Assembly (NCBI GenBank): GCA_003223595.1
Contig: QHVR01000362.1
Coordinates: forward strand, 1-5,538
Source: Acidobacteriota bacterium
GTDB lineage: Bacteria; Acidobacteriota; Terriglobia; Terriglobales; Acidobacteriaceae
Direction: 5' to 3'
DNA: 5,538 bases
Position 1 is the stretch's first letter; each line of letters starts with the position of its first letter. Positions 1-4,414 of the stretch are shown one piece after another. The notes under the pieces were generated by a model. It was given only the letters and a program-made list of their open reading frames with translations, was not told the DNA's origin and did no database searches. The translations under genes and the position numbers were made by a program.

Positions 1-181
1 GCAGAGGTGAAAACCCTCCGCTCATGAGTAACTCGAGGTCGCAGATCTGACGTGCTGTCAGATCCCACGACGGCCACTCGCGCGAGTGGGCTTTCAGTTC
101 GGCAGCCCGCTCCGGAGCAGCCATCAGGTTGACAAGTTCGCCGCCGTGCGGCGCGATCAAATGACTAGTGGAATCAGACAA
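1..181 (-). CDS. sat: ATP sulfurylase (sulfate adenylyltransferase), N-terminal 60 residues, cut by window edge
   Basis: This gene makes adenosine 5'-phosphosulfate (APS) and pyrophosphate from ATP and sulfate, the first step of sulfate activation in the cytoplasm. The visible protein begins MSDSTSHLIAPHGGELVNL and ends with DLELLMSGGFSPL. The PHGG near residue 11, the DLE near residue 48 and the GGFSPL at 55-60 are the N-terminal signature of the Sat/PUA-like domain; the catalytic domain lies beyond the left edge. I chose the TTG at 181-179 as start because GGGAGG (196-191) sits 9 bases upstream and no ATG is available at that end. The WPSWDLTARQICDLELL stretch reminds me of Sat proteins fused to APS kinase, but that part would lie outside the window, so the fusion is only a possibility. 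The gene follows the phosphopantetheinyl transferase on the same strand after a 360-base gap and probably has its own promoter. Confidence 0.88.
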   Translation of the reverse strand, partial: MSDSTSHLIAPHGGELVNLMAAPERAAELKAHSREWPSWDLTARQICDLELLMSGGFSPL

Positions 182-190
182 GTGCGTGAA

Positions 191-196
191 CCTCCC
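191..196 (-). promoter_or_regulatory. Ribosome binding site of sat
   Basis: GGGAGG on the minus strand lies 9 bases before a TTG codon that opens the Sat reading frame. It is the main reason for choosing a non-ATG start: no in-frame ATG or GTG is better placed, and the family homology begins a few residues later. Confidence 0.7.
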
Positions 197-292
197 AGGT
201 TCGGCGATTGAGATGGAATGCAGTGATTCTAAGTGTCGCAGAAAATCCCATTGACTTCATGAACCGCTGGTTTGGGGGGACATTACTACTGA

Positions 293-308
293 ACTGCTCA
301 CCCGCAGT
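293..308. repeat. Inverted repeat, 5-bp arms, 6-base loop
   Basis: ACTGC (293-297) and GCAGT (304-308) flank TCACCC. It sits one base away from the longer inverted repeat at 310-329 and has the same loop length, so the pair would form two nearly stacked hairpins in the sat leader transcript. A 5-bp arm alone could be chance; the adjacency makes it worth recording. Confidence 0.4.
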
Positions 309-309
309 G

Positions 310-329
310 GATCAACACCCAAGTTGATC
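310..329. repeat. Perfect inverted repeat, 7-bp arms, 6-base loop
   Basis: GATCAAC (310-316) and GTTGATC (323-329) are perfect reverse complements around ACCCAA. There is no following T-run on either strand, so it does not look like an intrinsic terminator. It could be a regulator's operator or a hairpin in the sat leader RNA, where the loop would read UUGGGU. Confidence 0.6.
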
Positions 330-541
330 TCGTGTACACCCTCACAATTCGATATCCCCATGGCACGCAAATCTCATGCCTTTGCGAGCTGTTTTATTGT
401 ACTGTAAGTTGATAGAGATAAAGGCAAAACCAGTGAGTTCGCAGTTTCTCCCTGCTCTACTTCGGCGAGACTATGCAAATCGTTGCGCACAAAGGAACGC
501 ATTTCATCTTTTTGCGCCCGAAGGTTGAAAGATCTTGCGCA

Positions 542-1276
542 CTAGCAGCGCAAGCGCCAACCATGACCCCGGACGCACAACGCCGCCTCATACCCTTGGC
601 CGGCCGCGACTTCGCACAAGCACCAGAGGCTGGCCTCGCCTGCATCAGGGCGCGTCGCCAGCAGGGCGTTCTGTTCTCCGGGTAGCAGAGACACATCGAA
701 GCCATCTAAGGGCAGAGAGAATCCGGCGCCCTGTGCTTTGATGTACGCTTCTTTTCGCGTCCAGCATCGAAAAAAGCCAGCGCATTGTTCAGAACGCGGC
801 AATGCTGCAAGTGCCTGTTGCTCGGCTGGAGAGAAGAATCTTCTCGCCAGTCCCTGGTGATCGAGATTGTTACGAATCTGTTCCACATCTACTCCCACTT
901 CACGCCCGTGCGCGAAGGCAAGCAAAGCTTTCATTCCGGAGTGCGAGACATTGAAATACAGGTGAGTCTCGGAGTGGTTGCTGTCCAACGCCGGTTTCCC
1001 TCTCTCGCCGTAAACGAAGGGGACGCGTTCAGGAGCGGAGTTGACGTACTTACCCAACAACATCCTCAATAGCGCGCGGGTCGCGGTATAGTTGCGCCGG
1101 TCGCGCTCGAAGTGAAACCGGTCCGCCCGCACCGCTTCATCAGGAGACAGGAGCTGGCGCCAGCGTGGTTCCGCGGGGGCAACCTGGTTTAGATCGACGC
1201 GCCAGAGTTGCACCTCGTCCGGGCGCAAGCTCAGCCCCGATGCAGGTTGGAACTGAGGGTCTGCGATCTCCAGCAA
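542..1276 (-). CDS. Sfp-type 4'-phosphopantetheinyl transferase
   Basis: It transfers the 4'-phosphopantetheine arm of coenzyme A to a serine of acyl, peptidyl or aryl carrier proteins, activating fatty acid, polyketide or nonribosomal peptide synthases. From the chosen start it is about 244 residues, normal for the Sfp type. Visible motifs in order are GERGKP (about 90-95), FNVSHSG (108-114), GVDVEQ (128-133; the Asp and Glu bind magnesium) and CWTRKEAYIKAQG (171-183, with the third metal-linked Glu and the catalytic Lys region). FSLPLDGF follows, as in Sfp. I chose TTG at 1276-1274 because AAGGTG (1288-1283) lies 6 bases upstream. The frame stays open to a TTG at 1411, but that extension has no ATG, lacks family resemblance and would overlap the divergent glycosyltransferase. 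No carrier-protein megasynthase is visible nearby, so the substrate is unknown. The start is less certain than the function. Confidence 0.9.
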   Translation of the reverse strand: MLEIADPQFQPASGLSLRPDEVQLWRVDLNQVAPAEPRWRQLLSPDEAVRADRFHFERDRRNYTATRALLRMLLGKYVNSAPERVPFVYGERGKPALDSNHSETHLYFNVSHSGMKALLAFAHGREVGVDVEQIRNNLDHQGLARRFFSPAEQQALAALPRSEQCAGFFRCWTRKEAYIKAQGAGFSLPLDGFDVSLLPGEQNALLATRPDAGEASLWCLCEVAAGQGYEAALCVRGHGWRLRC

Positions 1277-1282
1277 ATCGCT

Positions 1283-1288
1283 CACCTT
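1283..1288 (-). promoter_or_regulatory. Probable ribosome binding site of the phosphopantetheinyl transferase
   Basis: AAGGTG on the minus strand, 6 bases before TTG at 1276-1274. It decides the start, because the N-terminal part of the frame contains no ATG at all. A GTG at 1285-1283 inside this motif is an alternative start, but it has no ribosome site of its own. Confidence 0.5.
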
Positions 1289-1384
1289 GCGCAGGTTAAC
1301 TGCAATTCTCGAAACAGGCAATTCGAGCCACTGAAACTTCGTTTCGCGCTTTCTTATCAGCAGAATCGTGGGTATCCTGTAGCT

Positions 1385-1388
1385 AGGA
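1385..1388 (+). promoter_or_regulatory. Ribosome binding site of the glycosyltransferase
   Basis: AGGA ends 7 bases before the ATG at 1396-1398. It supports the longer N-terminus of about 22 residues ahead of the conserved CVSVIVPVYNE, since no ATG with a ribosome site lies closer to that motif. Confidence 0.55.
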
Positions 1389-1395
1389 TCTGCAG

Positions 1396-2163
1396 ATGCA
1401 TTCCGCGTCAACTCTCGGGTGGGTGGACCAAGACTCGGCCAAAGACCGCTGGGCGGGTTGCGTGTCGGTGATTGTACCCGTGTACAACGAGGTTGAGAAT
1501 CTCGACGATCTGCTGCGCGCGGTGGTCGCTTCCCCGGTAAAGAAGGAAATCATCGTTGTCGACGACGGCTCGACCGATGGAACACGTGAAAAATTGCGGG
1601 CTCTGCCTGCCATCGACGAACTCACAATCCTCTTCCACGAGAGGAATTGCGGGAAGGGTGCTTCGATCCGCACGGCACTGGCCCACGCTCGCGGCGAGTA
1701 TGTCCTGATCCAAGATTCCGATCTGGAATACGATCCGAGTGATTATCCCGCATTGCTGGCCCCGCTAGAGAGCGGAGAAGCGAACGTGGTTTACGGAGTG
1801 CGGCCCGATCGCCCGGAGCGCGGCCTGCGCTTTTTTCTGGGCGCCAAATTTCTCACTCACCTCACCAACTTGCTTTATGGCGCCGATATCCACGATGAGG
1901 CGACTTGCTACAAAGTGCTGCGTCGCTCCCTGCTGGCACAAATGGAATTGGAATGCCGCCGCTTTGAATTTTGTCCGGAAGTCACGGCCAAGCTTTGTCG
2001 CATGCACGAGAAAATCGCGGAAGTCCCGATCTCGTACCACCCCCGCTCCGCGATACAAGGAAAAAAAATCCGGCACGCTGATGGCTGGCTGGCAATCTGG
2101 ACTCTGATCCGGTATCGCTTCCTGCCGCGACGTCGCTGGTTCCGCAAGTCGCAAAAGCCCTGA
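1396..2163 (+). CDS. Family 2 glycosyltransferase, DPM1/DPG-synthase-like
   Basis: A GT-A fold enzyme of 255 residues that should transfer a sugar from a nucleotide-sugar donor, in this subgroup often to a polyprenyl phosphate or a lipid-linked acceptor. The fold starts at VSVIVPVYNE (23-32). IIVVDDGSTDGT (52-63) binds the nucleotide, NCGKGASIRTAL (84-95) follows, and QDSDLEYDP (106-114) carries the DxD-type metal site. FEFCPEVTAKL (190-200) and the basic GKKIRHADGW (222-231) are typical of the C-terminal part in this subgroup. No transmembrane helices follow the catalytic domain, unlike GtrB-type members, so it is probably soluble or peripherally membrane-bound. It is complete, transcribed alone on the plus strand, divergent from the phosphopantetheinyl transferase and convergent with the DUF2231 gene. 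The sugar and acceptor cannot be read from the sequence. Confidence 0.93.
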   Translation: MHSASTLGWVDQDSAKDRWAGCVSVIVPVYNEVENLDDLLRAVVASPVKKEIIVVDDGSTDGTREKLRALPAIDELTILFHERNCGKGASIRTALAHARGEYVLIQDSDLEYDPSDYPALLAPLESGEANVVYGVRPDRPERGLRFFLGAKFLTHLTNLLYGADIHDEATCYKVLRRSLLAQMELECRRFEFCPEVTAKLCRMHEKIAEVPISYHPRSAIQGKKIRHADGWLAIWTLIRYRFLPRRRWFRKSQKP

Positions 2164-2211
2164 GCAGTACTCTGACCCTTATCAGCAGTTGTCGGGTGAT
2201 GCTATGGAAGT

Positions 2212-2237
2212 GTAGCGCCGATGAGCCGGCGCGCTAC
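2212..2237. terminator. Hairpin between convergent genes, possible weak bidirectional terminator
   Basis: GCGCCG (2215-2220) pairs with CGGCGC (2227-2232) around a 6-base loop, and GTA (2212-2214) can pair with TAC (2235-2237) across a 2-base bulge. The structure overlaps the stop codon of the minus-strand DUF2231 gene and follows the glycosyltransferase stop by about 48 bases. Neither strand has a proper T-run after it, so it may be a factor-dependent end or an mRNA-stabilising stem, not a classical intrinsic terminator. Confidence 0.35.
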
Positions 2238-2770
2238 TTGCCTCCCGCCGCCTTCGGCAGATCGGCTGACGTTTGGCTGAGGGCGGGTTTGCGCGTTCCC
2301 GGGCTGGTCAGCGAACTGGGCGCATTCACATCCGCTCCCTCGTGCACGCCGATGCCCAGCCGGTCTACCAATTCTCCTCCCAGCCATTCTGTGACTAATG
2401 CAAGGCCCGCGCCAGTCGCGGACAGGATCAGTGCCGCACGAGGCGGCCGCTGCGGACGTCGTCTGCGCGTCGCCCAGCTTGCCGTGAAAAGGCCAGCCAC
2501 GATCAAGTTTCCGATTCCGTGCAGCAGCCCGATCCTTCTTGCCCGCGTGTTTTGAGGAATGCTGAAGTAATCCACTGCACCGGGGACCGCCGCGCCTGTG
2601 GCAGTGATCAATCCGGCGCCCAGCATATAGTGGCTGGTCCGAAGCAGGTCGCGATTGCGGCGTGCGGCGCCAATGAGGTCGAATGTGGCTGCGGTGGCCA
2701 GCAGGCCCAAGGGAAGAACGATCACCATCTGGTGGATGGGGTGACCGAGAAATTCAGCGCGCGTTTTCAT
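2234..2770 (-). CDS. DUF2231 small integral membrane protein
   Basis: A 178-residue membrane protein of the DUF2231 family, whose function is not established. HPIHQMVIVLPLG (10-22) is the characteristic opening, followed by a first membrane segment (about 14-34), a second with GAVDYFSIP (64-72), a third that starts with LLHGIGNL (82-89), and a fourth (about 112-130) that ends in the conserved WLGGELVDRLGIGV. The last 35 residues are polar, rich in Ser, Thr and Pro, and probably disordered. The conserved His residues and GAVDY resemble heme- or metal-carrying small membrane proteins, but that is speculation. The start at 2770-2768 is an ATG with GAGG 5 bases upstream. The frame stays open further upstream to 2953, but that part overlaps the dioxygenase gene and shows no family match. 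It follows that gene by 74 bases and may be cotranscribed. Confidence 0.9.
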   Translation of the reverse strand: MKTRAEFLGHPIHQMVIVLPLGLLATAATFDLIGAARRNRDLLRTSHYMLGAGLITATGAAVPGAVDYFSIPQNTRARRIGLLHGIGNLIVAGLFTASWATRRRRPQRPPRAALILSATGAGLALVTEWLGGELVDRLGIGVHEGADVNAPSSLTSPGTRKPALSQTSADLPKAAGGK

Positions 2771-2844
2771 GGCTGCCTCACAATGCGGTTTTTCTTGGAT
2801 TCGGATTGCTGGCGGAGTGATGGTTGTAAATTCAGAGTAGCTGC

Positions 2845-3441
2845 TTAGGCTGCGGAAGTTTTGCGCCTTCCTGGCGTCTTGCTTCTCCACGTGCGGAACG
2901 TGATGGAGTACCGAAGGGTCTTCACCGCGGGTATGCTGTGCTGGTATTGCCATCGTGCCGCTCCGCTCAGAATGTAGGCGGAACGCGGTTCGAGAGATAC
3001 TGCGACAATTGTGCCTTCTCCACGATAGGGTTTAAAGCGGAAGCGGCAACTGCTCTTGAGCGAAATTCCGATGATGATTTCGAACTGCGGAACGTCGCGA
3101 TGCCACCCAATCGGCGAGCCGGGTGAGTATTCGGTGATCACCGATTCAATAATCTCATCATCACGAACTCCGGCCCATGCCGCCGCTCGCACCCTGAACG
3201 GATCGAGAAATCCGGGCAGCGGACGCGCCGTCGACGCCTGGCGCGACGTGAAGTCGTATTCGAATCCGTACTCCACGATACGGCGTTTCGCAATGTAGCC
3301 GTGAAAATCGAAGGCTTGAAATTCCAGGTTTGCAATCTGCCGGAGAAGAGCATTCTCTTCTTCGCAGCTTATGAATTCCGGACGATACAGAAAACCGTCC
3401 GGCAGTTCAGCGGGAGAGTGCGGAAGCGCGGCCATCCACAT
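2845..3441 (-). CDS. alkB: AlkB-family 2-oxoglutarate/Fe(II) dioxygenase
   Basis: AlkB enzymes use 2-oxoglutarate, oxygen and Fe(II) to remove methyl and etheno lesions from DNA or RNA bases by oxidative dealkylation. All diagnostic residues are visible in this 198-residue protein: the iron ligands H114 and D116 in IGWHRDVPQFE, the distal H168 in WQYQHSIPAV, and the RxxxxxR pair R177/R183 in LRYSITFRT that binds 2-oxoglutarate. The substrate-side segment GFEYDF (59-64) and the VITEYSPGSPIGWH stretch also match the family. Length fits the compact bacterial AlkB-like proteins. The ATG at 3441 is used; a second ATG two codons on (3435) is equally possible, and neither has a good ribosome site. 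It lies 44 bases after the broken permease and 74 before DUF2231, on the same strand. No ada or other adaptive-response gene is present, so inducibility is unknown. Whether it is a true orthologue of E. coli AlkB cannot be settled here. Confidence 0.9.
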   Translation of the reverse strand: MWMAALPHSPAELPDGFLYRPEFISCEEENALLRQIANLEFQAFDFHGYIAKRRIVEYGFEYDFTSRQASTARPLPGFLDPFRVRAAAWAGVRDDEIIESVITEYSPGSPIGWHRDVPQFEIIIGISLKSSCRFRFKPYRGEGTIVAVSLEPRSAYILSGAARWQYQHSIPAVKTLRYSITFRTWRSKTPGRRKTSAA

Positions 3442-3485
3442 TCGATGTCACTGTTGCTGGTTCAGTTGACTGAAAGGCAATCTCA

Positions 3486-4383
3486 TCACTGCCGTATTCG
3501 CGGGTTCGCGACCGAGTACAGCATATCGGTCAGGAAGTTCACGGCTACATAAGTTAAGCCAATCGCGAGAATGCACCCCTGCACCAGGTAGTAATCGCGG
3601 TTCGAGATGGCCTGAATGGTGAGGCGGCCGATTCCAGGCCAGGCGAAAATTGTTTCGGTGACGATTGCTCCGGCGAGCAGCGCACCGAATTGCAAACCCA
3701 GAACTGTAAGAATTGGGATCATTGCATTGCGCAGCGCGTGTCGATAAACAACGGTTCGCTCCGGCAAGCCTTTGGCTCGCGCAGTGCGGATATAGTCCTG
3801 GCTGAGTTCCTCGAGCATGGAGGTGCGCACCATGCGGGTCAGGATCGCGGCTAACGCTCCGCCCATGGTGATCGCAGGCAGCACGAGGTTGGCCATGGAT
3901 CCCGCGCCGGATACCGGAAGCAATCCCAACTTGATCGCGAAGAGCAGGATGAGAATCGGGCCTAGCGCAAAGTTGGGGAACGAGAGGCCGAAGAGGCTCA
4001 GCACCGACAGCAGCCGGTCATCCCACCGGTTGCGCCGTCGCGCCGACCGGACTCCCGCCGGGATCGAGAGCACGATGGCCACCAGCAACGACGCCAGCGT
4101 CAGCCGAAGCGTGTAAGGATAGCGCTGAGACAACAGTTTCGTGCGTGACCGACTGGTTGTAACGAATCGATCGCCCCAGATCTCCATGCAGCACTCCTTT
4201 CCAGTATCGGAGGTATTGCTCGCCCAACGGAGCGTCAAGGCCAAAGGCGTGCCGCGTGGCGGCGATATCGGCGGGGGGCGCGCCTTCTCCCAGCATTTGT
4301 GCAATGGGATCACCCGGGACCAGGTGAATCAGGAGAAAGACAAAGCTGACCACCAGCCAGATAACCGGGAGGGTGTAAAGCAC
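3486..4383 (-). pseudogene. DppB/OppB-type ABC transporter permease, frameshifted by a 4-bp tandem duplication
   Basis: This is the membrane permease of a peptide/nickel-type ABC importer, broken into two frames. The first frame (from GTG at 4383) carries the N-terminal membrane helix, LVPGDPIAQMLGE (21-33), FGLDAPLGEQYLRY (47-60) and HGDLGRSIRYNQSVT (66-80). The second frame resumes at KLLSQRYPYTLRLTLASL (first codon 4139-4137) and holds the remaining helices, the EAA-like loop DYIRTARAKGLPERTVVY, ETIFAWPGIGRL and the terminal VANPRIRQ. The frames join exactly if one CGTG of the CGTGCGTG at 4140-4147 is removed, giving about 297 residues. The 275-residue frame starting with GTG at 4313 would carry about 58 foreign residues in place of the true N-terminus. 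A TAA CTG upstream (CTG at 4404-4402) suggests seven further residues, LKPLLQR, that look family-like, so the original start may also be lost. It begins just after the CNNM gene. No partner permease, ATPase or binding protein is in the window. Confidence 0.85.
4140..4147. repeat. 4-bp tandem duplication CGTG-CGTG inside the permease
   Basis: Two abutting copies of CGTG (CACG on the coding strand). Removing one unit makes the coding strand read GTC ACG AAA CTG, so QSVT runs directly into KLLSQRYP and leaves six residues between the Val and the Arg, as in E. coli DppB as I recall it. This is the probable lesion behind the frameshift. Confidence 0.75.
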
Positions 4384-4414
4384 GCGTTGGAGTAGGGGCT
4401 TCAGTTATCGGTTC

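Larger units (their letters stand above)
182..541 (-). other. Structured 360-base intergenic region upstream of sat
   Basis: No convincing protein gene is present; short open frames here have no family resemblance and poor starts. Composition is more AT-rich than the flanking genes, as expected for a promoter and leader. Read on the minus strand toward sat it holds, in order: a possible -10 box TACAAT (401-396) with only a poorly spaced TTGCCT upstream (about 20 bases), an 8-base palindrome GTGTACAC (332-339), two adjacent inverted repeats (310-329 and 293-308), a run of six C (279-274), and the ribosome site of sat. No clear intrinsic terminator follows the phosphopantetheinyl transferase stop at 542. 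I recognise no known riboswitch class here. Confidence 0.5.
1277..1395. promoter_or_regulatory. Divergent promoter interval between the transferase and the glycosyltransferase
   Basis: These 119 bases separate the two chosen start codons, which face away from each other, so promoters for both directions should lie here or inside the 5' ends. The stretch is more AT-rich than the genes beside it. On the minus strand TTGCCT and TTAACC are about 16 bases apart and make a weak candidate pair. On the plus strand TATCCT near 1374 could be a -10 box without a good -35. Neither is strong. Confidence 0.35.

Noticed and set aside
473..741. Small plus-strand open frames near 473-741
   Set aside because: They lie mostly antisense to the phosphopantetheinyl transferase, have low-complexity shadow-like composition and no recognisable motif.
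1277..1411. 45-residue N-terminal extension of the phosphopantetheinyl transferase
   Set aside because: It has no ATG, no family resemblance, lies in AT-richer intergenic-type sequence and would overlap the divergent glycosyltransferase start; a better ribosome site precedes TTG at 1276.
1765..2154. 129-residue minus-strand open frame
   Set aside because: It is fully antisense to the glycosyltransferase, whose motifs are unambiguous; this is a shadow of its codon bias.
2771..2953. 61-residue extension of the DUF2231 protein
   Set aside because: It overlaps the end of the AlkB gene in another frame and shows no family match; the HPIHQ opening follows directly after the ATG at 2770, which has its own GAGG.
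4130..4150. Programmed ribosomal frameshift in the permease
   Set aside because: There is no slippery heptamer, homopolymer or stimulatory structure at the junction, and the tandem CACG duplication accounts for the shift and the three surplus residues.
3486..4313. A 275-residue ABC permease starting with GTG at 4313
   Set aside because: Its first 58 or so residues are out-of-frame translation of the true N-terminal coding region and have no permease character. The real N-terminus lies in the other frame, so this is a fragment of a frameshifted gene.
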